A stretch of 64,000 nt of DNA from Micromonospora kangleipakensis (GCF_004217615.1 NZ_SHLD01000001.1:4340001-4404000), one strand, 5' to 3'. Positions 34,415 to 43,738 are shown, counted from the stretch's first letter. The notes: a model not told the origin generated them from the sequence alone. Numbers and translations are program-made.

Positions 34415-35887
34415 ATGAGCACGACCACGACGGACCTGGCCGCCCTCGGCGCCGCGCTGCGGGCCGCCATCGGCGCCGACCGGGTGATCAGCGACCGGCA
34501 GGAGCTGCGCACCTACGAGTGCGACGGGCTGGCCCAGTACAAGGTCGTGCCGGCGCTGGTGGCGCTGCCGGTCGATGCCGCGCAGTGCGCCGCGGTGGTC
34601 CGGGCCTGCGTCGCCGCCGGCGTGCCGTTCGTGGCCCGCGGCTCCGGCACCGGGCTCTCCGGCGGCGCGCTGCCGCACGCCGACGGGGTTCTGATCGTCA
34701 CCTCGCGGATGCGGGACATCCTGGAGGTCGCGCCCGCCGACGAGCGGGCCGTGGTGCAGCCGGGCGTGATCAACCTGGCGGTCAGCCGGGCCGCGAACCC
34801 GCACGGCTGGTACTACGCGCCCGACCCGTCCAGCCAGCAGATCTGCTCCATCGGCGGCAACGTGGCGGAGAACTCCGGCGGCGCGCACTGCCTGAAGTAC
34901 GGCTTCACCACCAACCACGTCACCGGCGTCGAGCTGGTCACCCCCGACGGCGACCTGGTACGCCTCGGCGGCCGCGCCCCCGACGCCCCCGGCTACGACC
35001 TGCTCGGCGCGTTCGTCGGCTCGGAGGGCACCCTCGGCATCGCCACCGAGGTGACCGTGCGGCTGACCCGGCTGCCCGAGTCGGTGCGGACGCTGCTCGC
35101 CGCCTTCGAGAGCACCGACCAGGCCGGCGCGGCGACCTCGGCGATCATCGCGGCCGGGGTGGTGCCGGCGGCGGTGGAGATGATGGACGCCCTCGCCATC
35201 TCCGCCGCCGAGGCGGCCGTGCACTGTGGCTACCCGGCCGGCGCCGGGGCCGTGCTCATCGTCGAGCTGGACGGGCCGGAACCGGAGGTGGCCGCCCAGT
35301 TCGACCAGGTCGAGCGGCTCTGCCGGGACAACCGGGCGTTCGAGATCCGGATCGCCGTCGACGATGCCGAGCGGGCGCTGTTCTGGAAGGGCCGCAAGTC
35401 CGCGTTCGCCGCCGTCGGGCGGATCAGCCCCGACTACATCGTCCAGGACGGGGTGATCCCGCGTACCGCCCTGCCCGAGGTGCTGCGCCGCATCGGTGAG
35501 CTCTCCGCCGAACGCGGCATCCGGGTCGCCAACGTCTTCCACGCCGGCGACGGCAACCTGCACCCGCTGGTCCTCTTCGACGCGTCCGTCGACGGGCAGA
35601 CCGAACGCGCCGAGGAGGTCTCCGGCGCGATCCTCGACCTCTGCGTCCGGCACGGCGGGTCGATCACCGGCGAGCACGGGGTCGGCATGGACAAGGCGAA
35701 GTACATGCCGCGGATGTTCACCGACGACGACCTGGACACCATGCAGCTGCTGCGCTGCGCGTTCGACCCGGCCGGGCTGGCCAACCCGGGCAAGGTCTTC
35801 CCGACGCCCCGGCTCTGCGGCGAGGTTCCCGGGCGACGCAAAGGGGTCCACCCCGCGCAGGAGGCCGGCCTGGCGGAGGTCTTCTGA
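34415..35887 (+). CDS. glcD: Glycolate oxidase subunit GlcD
   Basis: 490 residues. FAD-binding type-4 domain (~45-225; VPFVARGSGTGLSGGALP, SIGGNVAENSGGAHCLKYG, GSEGTLGIATE) and a C-terminal FAD-oxidase domain (HAGDGNLHP, GEHGVGMDK, the flavin-pocket segments). It is the catalytic flavoprotein that oxidises glycolate to glyoxylate. ATG follows GGAGGTGG. Its stop overlaps the glcE start (TGATG). Confidence 0.95.
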   Translation: MSTTTTDLAALGAALRAAIGADRVISDRQELRTYECDGLAQYKVVPALVALPVDAAQCAAVVRACVAAGVPFVARGSGTGLSGGALPHADGVLIVTSRMRDILEVAPADERAVVQPGVINLAVSRAANPHGWYYAPDPSSQQICSIGGNVAENSGGAHCLKYGFTTNHVTGVELVTPDGDLVRLGGRAPDAPGYDLLGAFVGSEGTLGIATEVTVRLTRLPESVRTLLAAFESTDQAGAATSAIIAAGVVPAAVEMMDALAISAAEAAVHCGYPAGAGAVLIVELDGPEPEVAAQFDQVERLCRDNRAFEIRIAVDDAERALFWKGRKSAFAAVGRISPDYIVQDGVIPRTALPEVLRRIGELSAERGIRVANVFHAGDGNLHPLVLFDASVDGQTERAEEVSGAILDLCVRHGGSITGEHGVGMDKAKYMPRMFTDDDLDTMQLLRCAFDPAGLANPGKVFPTPRLCGEVPGRRKGVHPAQEAGLAEVF

Positions 35888-37158
35888 TGCCCGCCGACGG
35901 GGTCCTCGGCCGGCTCCGCGCCGCCGCGGCCGGCGGGGGGCCGGACAACCCGGACCCCGTCCGGGTTGCCGACGCGCACGACACGATCGCCGGGGTGCCG
36001 GCCCGCTACGTCGCCGCGCCCCGCGACACCGCCCAGGCCGCGGCCCTGCTGCGGGCAGCGGCCGACCTCGACCTGGCCGTCACCGTCCGGGGCGGCGGCA
36101 CCCGGCAGGACTGGGGGAGCCCGCCGCGCCGCCTCGACCTGATCCTCGACACCACCGCGCTGGCCGGGGTGGTCGAGCACGCCGCCGGTGACCTGATCAC
36201 CGTGGTCCGGGCCGGCACCCGCCTCGACGAGCTGGCCGCCACCCTGGCCGGCGCCCGCCAGCAGCTCGCTCTCGACGCGCCGCTGCCCGGCGGCACGATC
36301 GGCGGGGCCGTCGCCACCAACGCCAGCGGCCCCCGCCGGATGCTCTACGGCACCGCGCGGGACCTGCTGATCGGGGTCACCCTGGTCCGCGCCGACGGGG
36401 TGGTCGCGCACGCCGGCGGCAAGGTGGTCAAGAACGTCGCCGGCTACGACCTGGCCAAGCTGGTCACCGGCGCGTACGGCACGCTCGGGCTGGTCACCGA
36501 GTGCGCGTTCCGGCTGCACCCGCTGCCGGCCGCCGCCGCGTACGTCACCCGCCGGGTCGGCGACGCGGCCGAGGCGGGCCGGCTGGCCGGCACGGTACGC
36601 GCCGCGCAGCTCGCGCCCGCGGCGCTGGAGGTGGACGCGCCCGCCGGCGGGGGAGCGGCGGTGACCGTGCTGCTGGAGGGCACCCCGGCCGGGGTGGCCG
36701 CCCGCGCCGAGGCCACCCGGCGGCTGCTCGGCGCCGACGCCACCGCCTCCGACGAGGCCCCCGACGGCTGGGGCCGGTACCCGTGGCGGGGCGGGGACAT
36801 CGGGCTGAAGCTGACCGCCGCGCTCTCCGGCGTACCCGGACTGCTGGCCGACGCCCGCGCGGCGGCCGACCGGCACGCCCTGCCGCTCGCGCTGCGCGGC
36901 TCTGCCGGCGTCGGCGTCCTCCACGCCGGCGTGCCCGGCACCGCCGACCCGGAGCGGGTCGGATGCCTGGTCGACGCGCTGCGGGCGGCGACCGCCGCCG
37001 TCGCCGGGCACGCCGTGGTGCTCACCGCGCCCCCGGCCGTGCGGGACCGGGTCGACCTGTGGGGGCCGGTCGACGGCCTGGCGCTGATGCGCCGGGTCAA
37101 GCAGCGCTTCGACCCGGACGCCCGGCTCGCGCCCGGCCGATTCGTGGGAGGGATCTGA
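35887..37158 (+). CDS. glcE: Glycolate oxidase subunit GlcE
   Basis: 423 residues. N-terminal FAD-binding region (VTVRGGGTRQDWG, LPGGTIGGAVATNASGPRRMLYG, GGKVVKNVAGYDLAKLVTGAYGTLG) and a divergent, shorter C-terminal half ending RVKQRFDPDARLAPGRFVGG, as in GlcE. It forms the oxidoreductase with GlcD and GlcF. Translationally coupled to glcD and directly abutting glcF. The ~70-residue stretch with GGGAAVTVLLEGTP is more Ala/Gly-rich than in enterobacterial GlcE. Confidence 0.93.
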   Translation: MPADGVLGRLRAAAAGGGPDNPDPVRVADAHDTIAGVPARYVAAPRDTAQAAALLRAAADLDLAVTVRGGGTRQDWGSPPRRLDLILDTTALAGVVEHAAGDLITVVRAGTRLDELAATLAGARQQLALDAPLPGGTIGGAVATNASGPRRMLYGTARDLLIGVTLVRADGVVAHAGGKVVKNVAGYDLAKLVTGAYGTLGLVTECAFRLHPLPAAAAYVTRRVGDAAEAGRLAGTVRAAQLAPAALEVDAPAGGGAAVTVLLEGTPAGVAARAEATRRLLGADATASDEAPDGWGRYPWRGGDIGLKLTAALSGVPGLLADARAAADRHALPLALRGSAGVGVLHAGVPGTADPERVGCLVDALRAATAAVAGHAVVLTAPPAVRDRVDLWGPVDGLALMRRVKQRFDPDARLAPGRFVGGI

Positions 37159-38568
37159 ATGACCATCCCCCAGCAGCCCGACGACCGCCCGGCCCCGGTC
37201 ACCTCGCCCGGCGGCACCTTCCCGGCCAGCGGACCGCGCGACGTGCTCGGCCTGGCCGCCCGTCCGCCCGGCGAGGGCGCCTTCGACGCGCACCACCCAC
37301 CCGCCGCCGAGCTGATCTCGGACTGCGTGCACTGTGGCTTCTGCCTGCCCACCTGCCCCACCTACGTGCTGTGGGGCGAGGAGGCGGACTCGCCGCGCGG
37401 GCGGATCTACCTGATGAAGGAGGGCCTGGAGGGCGAGCCGCTGTCGGACTCGATGGTCGCCCACTTCGACCGCTGCCTCGGCTGCATGTCGTGCGTCACC
37501 GCCTGCCCCTCCGGCGTCCGCTACGACCGGCTCATCGAGGACACCCGCCAGCAGGTCGAACGCCGGCACACCCGCAGCCCCCGGGAGCGGGTCCTGCGCG
37601 CGGCGATCTTCGCGCTCTTCCCGTACCCGCGGCGGCTGCGGCTGCTGCGCGGGCCGCTGCGCGCGTACCAGGCCAGCGGGCTGCGTCGCCTGCTCCGGCG
37701 GACCGGCCTGCTGCCCCGGCTCGCGCCCACCCTCGCGGCGCTGGAGTCGCTCGCGCCCCGGCTCGGCCGGGCCGCGCGCCCGCCGCAGCGGGTGCCCGCG
37801 GTCGGGACCCGGCGGGCCGTGGTGGGCATGCTCACCGGCTGCGTGCAGTCCGCGTTCTTCCCCGAGGTCAACGCGGCCACCGCCCGGGTCCTCGCCGCCG
37901 AGGGCTGCGACGTGGTCATCCTGCCCGGCCGGCAGGGCTGCTGCGGCGCGCTGAGCGTGCACAACGGACGCGAGGCGGAGGCGCGGCGCTTCGCCCGCCG
38001 GACGCTGGACACCTTCGCCGCCGCCGGCATCGACTTCTTCGTGGTCAACGCGGCCGGCTGCGGCTCCACCCTCAAGGAGTACGGCGACCTGCTGCGCGAC
38101 GACGCCCGCTACGCCGCGCTCGCCGCCGACTTCGCCGGACGGGTCCGCGACCTGTCCGAACTCCTCGACGAGCTGGGCCCGGTCGCCACCCGGCACCCGC
38201 TGCCGGTGACCGTCGCGTACCACGACGCCTGCCACCTCGCCCACGCCCAGGGGGTCCGCGCCCAGCCCCGCCGGCTGCTGCGCGGCATCCCCGGGCTGGA
38301 GCTGCGGGAGATCGCCGACCCGGAGATCTGCTGCGGCTCCGCCGGGATCTGGAACCTGCTCCACCCCGGGCCCGCCGCCGAACTCGGCGACCGCAAGGCC
38401 CGCACCGTACTGGCCACCGGGGCGCGGCTGCTCGTCACCGCCAACCCCGGCTGCCTCATGCAGGTCGCCGCCTCGGTGGCCCGCGCCGGGGGCGACATCG
38501 CCCTGGCACACACCGCCCAGGTCCTCGACGCCTCCCTCCGCGCCCGCCCGGTGGAGGAGCTGCTGTAG
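37159..38568 (+). CDS. glcF: Glycolate oxidase iron-sulfur subunit GlcF
   Basis: 469 residues. Two 4Fe-4S motifs, CVHCGFCLPTCP and CLGCMSCVTACP (~55-120), are followed by two cysteine-rich CCG domains (TGCVQSAFF..GCCGAL and YHDACHLAHAQ..CCGSAGIWN). It passes electrons from the flavoproteins to the quinone pool at the membrane. It starts right after the glcE stop and is 43 bases before the permease gene. Confidence 0.95.
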   Translation: MTIPQQPDDRPAPVTSPGGTFPASGPRDVLGLAARPPGEGAFDAHHPPAAELISDCVHCGFCLPTCPTYVLWGEEADSPRGRIYLMKEGLEGEPLSDSMVAHFDRCLGCMSCVTACPSGVRYDRLIEDTRQQVERRHTRSPRERVLRAAIFALFPYPRRLRLLRGPLRAYQASGLRRLLRRTGLLPRLAPTLAALESLAPRLGRAARPPQRVPAVGTRRAVVGMLTGCVQSAFFPEVNAATARVLAAEGCDVVILPGRQGCCGALSVHNGREAEARRFARRTLDTFAAAGIDFFVVNAAGCGSTLKEYGDLLRDDARYAALAADFAGRVRDLSELLDELGPVATRHPLPVTVAYHDACHLAHAQGVRAQPRRLLRGIPGLELREIADPEICCGSAGIWNLLHPGPAAELGDRKARTVLATGARLLVTANPGCLMQVAASVARAGGDIALAHTAQVLDASLRARPVEELL

Positions 38569-38611
38569 GGCCGAACCCACCCGCCACCGTCCCCAAGCGT
38601 CGAGGTGACCC

Positions 38612-40489
38612 ATGTTCGACCAGTTCACAGTCGTCACCGATCCCGTCGGTGACTCCGTCGCGCTCTCGGCCATCTTCGCGGTCCTGCCCCTGCTCACCCT
38701 CTTCGTCCTGCTCGGCGTGCTGAAGGTCAAGGCCTGGCTGGCCGGGCTGATCTCCCTCGCGGTCGCGCTGGTGGTGGCGGTCGTCGTGTACGCCATGCCG
38801 GTCGGGCAGGCCCTGCTCTCGGCCACCGAGGGTGCCGCGTTCGGCTTCTTCCCGATCCTGTGGATCGTCATCAACGCCATCTGGGTCTACAACCTCACCG
38901 TCGAGAGCGGACACTTCGACGTGCTGCGCCGCTCCTTCGAACGGGTCAGCCCCGACATGCGGATCCAGGCGATCATCATCGCGTTCTGCTTCGGCGCGCT
39001 GCTGGAGGCCCTCGCCGGCTTCGGCACCCCGGTGGCGATCACCGTGGTGATGCTGATGGCGCTCGGCTTCCGCCCGATCCACGCCGCCTCGGTGGCGCTG
39101 CTGGCCAACACCGCGCCGGTGGCCTTCGGCGCGCTGGCCACCCCGATCGTCACCCTGGCCAGCGTCACCTCCGGGGTCAACGACGACTCCCGGCTCACCG
39201 TGGACACCCTCGGCGCGATGGTCGGCCGGCAGACCCCGATCCTCGCGGTGGTCGTACCGCTGATGCTGGTGGCCCTGGTCGACGGGCGGCGCGGCATCCG
39301 GCAGACCTGGCCGGCCGCGCTGGTCGCCGGCATCAGCTTCGGCCTGGCGCAGTTCGTCGCCGCGAACTACATCTCGGTGCCGCTGACCGACATCGTCGCC
39401 GCGCTGGTCTCGGCCGCCGCCGTGGTGCTTCTGGTCCGCGTCTGGCGCCCGGTCACCCCCGCCGACCTCGGCCGCGAGCCGGCGGCCGTGCCCGCTGCCA
39501 GGGGGCCCGCCGAGGCCGAGCTGGCCGGTCCCGGCACGGTCCGCGCCGCCGCCGCCAGTCGCTCCGGTACGACCACCGCCGCGCCCGCCCTGGACGGACC
39601 GGGTGGGGAGACCCCACCGGGTGACCCGCGCATCGACGCGACGGCTCCCGTCGGGCGGCACCGCACCGGCGACGACCTGACGCCCCGGCCGGCGGACCAG
39701 GCTCGCGCCGCCGCCGCGGCGGGCGGGCGGCGGCTCGCCGACACCCCGGCCGAGGTGTTCCGCGCCTACGCGCCCTACCTGATCATCATCGCGATCTTCT
39801 CCGTCGCCAACCTCGGGGCGGTGAAGGACGCCCTGGGGACGGAGCCGTGGACGGTGAAGTTCGGCTGGCCCGGCCTGGACATCCTGGGCGGCAACGGCAA
39901 GCCGCTCTCGTCGGCCACCTTCACCTTCAACTGGCTGCCCGCCGCCGGCACGCTGATGATCCTCGCCGGCGTCCTCACCGCGCTGGTGCTGCGCGTCTCC
40001 GCCGGCCGGGCGCTGCGGGCGTACGGGCGCACCTACGTCGAGCTGCGGTACGCGATCGTCACCGTGATGGCGGTGCTCGCGCTGGCCTACGTGATGAACC
40101 AGTCGGGGCAGACCAACACCCTCGGCGCGTTCCTCGCCGCGGCCGGCGGGGCGTTCGTCTTCCTCTCGGCGATCCTCGGCTGGATCGGGGTCGCGGTGAC
40201 CGGCTCGGACACCTCGGCCAACGCCCTGTTCGGCGCGTTGCAGGTGCAGACCGCGGCCCGCGCCGGGCTGGACCCGGTGCTGCTGGCGGCGGCCAACTCC
40301 TCCGGCGGCGTGCTCGGCAAGATGATCAGCCCGCAGAACCTGGCGATCGCCGCCGCCGCGGTCGGGATGGCCGGCCGGGAGGGGGAGATCTTCCGCAAGG
40401 TCTTCGGCTGGAGCCTGCTCCTGCTGCTGTTCATGTGCGTGCTGGTCGCGTTGCAGGGCTCGCCGGTCCTCGACTGGATGGTGCCCTGA
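38612..40489 (+). CDS. LctP-family glycolate/lactate permease with extra loop
   Basis: 625 residues with about 12-14 membrane segments. LctP/GlcA marks include FGFFPILWIVINAIWVYNLTV, FGALLEALAGFGTPVAIT, NTAPVAFGALATPI and the C-terminal SGGVLGKMISPQNLAIA. Compared with the ~550-residue family norm it carries an extra, Ala/Pro/Arg-rich cytoplasmic loop of roughly 100 residues (~285-385). In this operon it should import glycolate (or lactate) for GlcDEF. RBS GAGGTGA lies before the ATG; a strong terminator follows. Confidence 0.9.
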   Translation: MFDQFTVVTDPVGDSVALSAIFAVLPLLTLFVLLGVLKVKAWLAGLISLAVALVVAVVVYAMPVGQALLSATEGAAFGFFPILWIVINAIWVYNLTVESGHFDVLRRSFERVSPDMRIQAIIIAFCFGALLEALAGFGTPVAITVVMLMALGFRPIHAASVALLANTAPVAFGALATPIVTLASVTSGVNDDSRLTVDTLGAMVGRQTPILAVVVPLMLVALVDGRRGIRQTWPAALVAGISFGLAQFVAANYISVPLTDIVAALVSAAAVVLLVRVWRPVTPADLGREPAAVPAARGPAEAELAGPGTVRAAAASRSGTTTAAPALDGPGGETPPGDPRIDATAPVGRHRTGDDLTPRPADQARAAAAAGGRRLADTPAEVFRAYAPYLIIIAIFSVANLGAVKDALGTEPWTVKFGWPGLDILGGNGKPLSSATFTFNWLPAAGTLMILAGVLTALVLRVSAGRALRAYGRTYVELRYAIVTVMAVLALAYVMNQSGQTNTLGAFLAAAGGAFVFLSAILGWIGVAVTGSDTSANALFGALQVQTAARAGLDPVLLAAANSSGGVLGKMISPQNLAIAAAAVGMAGREGEIFRKVFGWSLLLLLFMCVLVALQGSPVLDWMVP

Positions 40490-40500
40490 CCGCAGGCTGC

Positions 40501-40535
40501 GGCGGTCCGGGCGCCGGCGAGGTGCCTGGACCGCC
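40501..40535 (+). terminator. Terminator of the glycolate operon
   Basis: A 15-bp stem, GGCGGTCCGGGCGCC with GGTGCCTGGACCGCC (two G-U pairs), and a five-base loop begin 11 bases after the permease stop. Confidence 0.75.
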
Positions 40536-40552
40536 ACCATGGGGGGAGGAGA

Positions 40553-41250
40553 ATGACAGCCATGCGTGCCGACGAGCCGCTCGCTGCCGAGCTGACCGCC
40601 GCGATCGTCGACGGTGAGGTCGAACGGCTGGCCCGCCTGCTGCACGAGCATCCGCACCTCGCCGCCGAGCCGGTGCAGGACCGCGACGGCGGAATGCGGT
40701 CACCGCTGCACCTGCTGGCCGACGCGCCCGGGCACCGCCCTCGGGCGGCCGAGACCGTCGGGGTGCTTGTCGCCGCGGGCGCGCCACTCGAGGCGGCGGC
40801 GGTGGGGATGTGGCACGTCGAACGGCCCCTGCACTGGGCGGCCAGCAACGACGATGTCGTACTCGTCGACGCGCTGCTCGACGCCGGGGCAGACATCGAG
40901 GCCCCCGGCTCGTCCATCGACGGCGGCTCGCCGCTGTCCAGCGCGGTCGGCTACGGGCAGTGGCGCGCGGCGCGCCGGCTGGTGGCGCGGGGCGCCCGCA
41001 CCGAGCTGTGGCACGCCGCGGCGGTGGCCTGCTGCCCGTCGTCGCCCGCCTCGCCGAGGACGCGACCGACCTGAACGGTCCGCTCTGGAACGCCTGTCGC
41101 GCCGGTCAGCTCGACACCGCGAAGCTCCTGGTCGCACGCGGTGCGTCACCGCGCTGGCCGGCGCCCTGGTCGGGGCAGACGGCCGCCGACGTGGCCAGGA
41201 CCAGCGGTAACGAGGAGCTGATCGCCTGGTTGGCGTCGCGCCCGACGTAG
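40553..41250 (+). pseudogene. Ankyrin-repeat gene with a one-base frameshift
   Basis: The first frame encodes ankyrin-type repeats (PLHLLADAPGHRPRAAETVGVLVAAGAPLEA, PLHWAASNDDVVLVDALLDAGADIEAP, PLSSAVGYGQWRAARRLVARGAR) up to LWHAAAV near 41025. The next repeat continues in another frame as GLLPVVARLAEDATD, LWNACRAGQLDTAKLLVARGA and GQTAADVARTSGNEELIAWL, ending at 41250. One missing G in gtGGcc restores a ~232-residue protein. The frame break is either a real mutation or a missing base. An ATG at 40562 is an alternative start with better ribosome-site spacing. Confidence 0.7.
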
Positions 41251-41264
41251 CAGGCGCCCTCGGT

Positions 41265-42314
41265 TCAGGGGTGATCGTGGGTCGGCGGGGTGGCATCGAT
41301 CTTCAGCTTGTAGATCCAGACGGGGTAATCGACGGACCGCGCACCACCGGCCAGTCCCGGGGTTCGGTTGAGCTGGGCGGCCGGGATCCACAGGTGCCCT
41401 GAACCGTCGATCCACATCGCGTCGCCCCAGATCAGGCGCGGATCGGCGACGAGGGTGTCGACCTGCCGGTCGGGCGAGATGGTGAGAATCCGGCGTTGTT
41501 CCACGTCGCTGAGGTAGATCGTGCCGGCCGCGTCGATGGCCGTGCCGCCGGTGGTCGGGGTGTCGAGCCACGTCTCGACCCGTTCGGCAAGGGCGTCGTC
41601 GGGCACCGACGGGTCGTCGAGCCAGCGGGTTTCGGTCCGGGCGAGCGGCCCGGATGCCGGCTGGAAGTAGAGGTACTGTCCGTCGGGGGACACCTCGAGC
41701 TGATCGGCATGGACGCGCAGTTCGCTGCCGTCCTGGCCGCGCAGGACCTGCCCGTCCGCGTGCATGGTGCGGCGGTCGATCGTGCTCGGGTGACCGTCGA
41801 GCACCCGGCGCGCCTGCCCGGTCGTCAGATCGAGAACGATGAGCCCGGGTGCGCCGGCGTCGGTGATGTATGCGATCTGACGGTTGAACCGTACGTCGTC
41901 GATGTAGCTTGTCTCCCGCAGCGCCGCGCCGAGGTCGAAGATGCGGGCGATCGCGTCGGTGGCGAGATCGATCACGATCAGCCGCGCGCCGCCGGTGACG
42001 GCGGGTAGGCCGATGCCGGGGGCGCCGGCGTCAACGATCCAGAGCCGCCCGTCGGGACCTGTCCGCAGCCCGTTGACGCAGACGAACGCCCCGACCGGGT
42101 CGTGGTCGTCGCGGGCCTGGTTCCACCCCGCATTCGGATAGGGGACGAACCGGCCGCCGGGCCTGGCCTCTGCGACCTGGAGGCCGGGACCGTCCGCGGA
42201 CGGGAAACTGACGAACATCCGCCCGTCTGCAGTGGTCGTGACGCCGGTCCAGACCCGGTCGGCGGACAGCACGGGCATGAGGCGGTGGTCCTCTCGCTGG
42301 GGTAGAACCGCCAT
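41265..42314 (-). CDS. Major royal jelly/yellow-type beta-propeller protein
   Basis: 349 residues predicted to form a beta-propeller. It resembles the MRJP/yellow and SMP-30 families: DRVWTGVTTTADGRMFVSFP, FVCVNGLRTGPDGRLWIVDAG, YIDDVRFNRQIAYITDAGAPGLIVLDL, TGGTAIDAAGTIYLSDVEQRRI and HLWIPAAQLNR. No signal peptide is seen, so it may be cytoplasmic. Bacterial members are mostly uncharacterised; lactonase or tautomerase activity has been suggested for the wider family. ATG 42314 is supported by GAGGAGGA five bases before it; the frame extends upstream without a better start. Confidence 0.8.
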   Translation of the reverse strand: MAVLPQREDHRLMPVLSADRVWTGVTTTADGRMFVSFPSADGPGLQVAEARPGGRFVPYPNAGWNQARDDHDPVGAFVCVNGLRTGPDGRLWIVDAGAPGIGLPAVTGGARLIVIDLATDAIARIFDLGAALRETSYIDDVRFNRQIAYITDAGAPGLIVLDLTTGQARRVLDGHPSTIDRRTMHADGQVLRGQDGSELRVHADQLEVSPDGQYLYFQPASGPLARTETRWLDDPSVPDDALAERVETWLDTPTTGGTAIDAAGTIYLSDVEQRRILTISPDRQVDTLVADPRLIWGDAMWIDGSGHLWIPAAQLNRTPGLAGGARSVDYPVWIYKLKIDATPPTHDHP

Positions 42315-42379
42315 GCGCGTCCTCCTCACGTCCGGGGGCCGCCGCCCCGTTTTTTCCGCAGGCGCCGCCCCGGCCTTCA

Positions 42380-42532
42380 CTACATCCCCGTGAGGGCGGC
42401 TGTGGCGACCTCATGGTCCTGATCAGGGGTGCCGCCACCGGCGCCGATCGCTCCGACCTCCCGGCCGTCGACGTCGGTGACGAGATCTGGGCCACGGCGG
42501 GCACGGGCGCTCGTGGGGAAGGCGACGGCGAG
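42380..42532 (-). pseudogene. Fragment of a GlcG/HbpS (DUF336) gene
   Basis: Fifty codons between stops read LAVAFPTSARARRGPDLVTD, then VDGREVGAIGAGGGTPDQDHEVATAALTGM. The V-G-A-I-G-x-G-G-x-x-x-Q-D pattern is the C-terminal signature of the heme-binding GlcG/HbpS family. The N-terminal two thirds and any start codon are absent. GlcG genes often accompany glcDEF, so this may be a decayed part of the nearby glycolate locus (inference). Confidence 0.45.
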
Positions 42533-42672
42533 TCACCCGTGAGGCGACGGGCTGAAGGATCCTCAGACGTGCCTGACCACGCCTCCACGGGGCCGTCAAC
42601 GCAGGTGGGTGACGCGGGCTACCCGCCGTCCCGCGCCACAAACCCGGTCGACCGGCCCCGTCCAGCCAGTCC

Positions 42673-42816
42673 GTGAGGCCGTTGGAGTGGTGGATTGTGG
42701 AAGACGCCGGCCGGGTCCTGGCGATCTACCGGGCCGAACCTGGCTTGTGGCGGTCGACCGGGCTCGGATCGGTTCTGGCTCGCCTTGGGCCGGCCCGGGC
42801 CGCTGTCGCCCCGTGA
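42673..42816 (+). CDS. Possible 47-residue small ORF
   Basis: A GTG-started frame encodes MRPLEWWIVEDAGRVLAIYR, then a GLWRSTGLGSVLARLG stretch. It looks like part of a folded protein, but no ribosome site precedes it and third-position GC is lower than in neighbours. It may be a relic. I see nothing else in 42533-42837. Confidence 0.25.
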   Translation: MRPLEWWIVEDAGRVLAIYRAEPGLWRSTGLGSVLARLGPARAAVAP

Positions 42817-42837
42817 TTCCGCCGCCGGCGGCCGTCC

Positions 42838-43671
42838 TCAGCCGGCCGGAGCGGCGGGGACCGGCTCCGGCAGCGGCTCGCCCGTCTCCAGCAGCGTCTT
42901 GAGGCTGGCCAGCAGCTCCGGCCAGCCGCCGCTGCCGTCGAGCTGACCGCTGATCGCCCGGTGCATCTCGCTGTCGGGGGAGAAGTCGTCGTGGGTAACG
43001 GTCAGCCGGACCGTGTCGCCGTACGGCTCGATCTCGAAGGTGACCTTGGACCGGCGCTCGCCGAGGCGGGCGGTCAGCTCCTCGTCCGACCAGCCGAAGT
43101 GCGCGGCGTGCTCCGGCTGGAAGCCGTGCCAGCTGTACGAGAGCCGGCGGTACGGCTCGGCCGCCAGCACCCGCTGGCCGAGGTCCTTCGCCTCCGCGTC
43201 CGGCGCGTCCTGCCAGAGCAGGGGCGATCCGGGCCGCCAGTCGGAGACCAGCGTGACGCCGCCCCAGTAGCGGCGGGTGAACTCCGGCTCGGTCAGCGCC
43301 CGCCAGAGCCGCTCCGGGGTGGTCCTGAGGTAGGTCGTGTAGACGAACGTCGGGTTCTGCATGGGCTCGGACTCCAATGCTGTCTGCAGGTCGGCGAGGG
43401 CGCGCGCCCGCTCCCGGTCGTACCGGCCGATCCAGCGGTCGGCGACGGCGTTGATCGGGGCGGCGTTGAGATGGTGCAGCTTCTCGCGGCCCCGCCGCGT
43501 GGTGGTCACCAGCCCGGCGGCCGCCAGCACCGCCAGGTGCTTGCTCACCGACTGCCGGGTCATGTCGAGCCCGGCGCAGAGCTCGCGCAGGCTCTGCCCG
43601 TTGCGCGCGTTCAGGCTGTCGAGGAGCCGGCGCCGGCTGGCGTCGGCCAGCGCCCGGAACACCTCGTCCAC
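42838..43671 (-). CDS. ArsR-type regulator fused to an SRPBCC (AHSA1) domain
   Basis: 277 residues. An N-terminal ArsR winged helix (~1-90; FRALADASRRRLLDSL, MTRQSVSKHLAVLAAAGLVTT) is joined to an AHSA1/START-like ligand domain (~110-255; FVYTTYLRTTPERLWRALTEPEFTRRYWGG, PYRRLSYSWHG, VRLTVTHDDF). Such fusions repress their own promoters and sense hydrophobic ligands through the SRPBCC pocket. GTG 43671 is chosen because the upstream TTG start at 43719 would put coding sequence through paired operator-like repeats. No metal-binding cysteine pair is seen. Confidence 0.85.
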   Translation of the reverse strand: MDEVFRALADASRRRLLDSLNARNGQSLRELCAGLDMTRQSVSKHLAVLAAAGLVTTTRRGREKLHHLNAAPINAVADRWIGRYDRERARALADLQTALESEPMQNPTFVYTTYLRTTPERLWRALTEPEFTRRYWGGVTLVSDWRPGSPLLWQDAPDAEAKDLGQRVLAAEPYRRLSYSWHGFQPEHAAHFGWSDEELTARLGERRSKVTFEIEPYGDTVRLTVTHDDFSPDSEMHRAISGQLDGSGGWPELLASLKTLLETGEPLPEPVPAAPAG

Positions 43672-43688
43672 CCTGGCACCGTCCTCAA

Positions 43689-43738
43689 ATAGGCAACCGT
43701 TTGGCTGCGCTTCAGACAATAGGCAACCACCTGGCTGC
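43689..43738. repeat. Two 20-bp direct repeats, likely autoregulatory operators
   Basis: ATAGGCAACCGTTTGGCTGC (43689-43708) and ATAGGCAACCACCTGGCTGC (43719-43738) match at 17 of 20 positions and start 30 bases apart. Each contains the imperfect inverted repeat GCAACC-N4-GGCTGC. They lie directly upstream of the ArsR-SRPBCC start. Confidence 0.65.

Noticed and set aside
35434..38880. A 1148-codon open frame on the minus strand
   Set aside because: It lies entirely opposite glcD-glcE-glcF, whose products are clearly recognisable. In very GC-rich DNA the antisense frame stays open by codon bias.
43672..43719. TTG start for the ArsR-SRPBCC gene
   Set aside because: It would place the first operator repeat inside the coding sequence; the downstream GTG gives the normal ArsR N-terminus.
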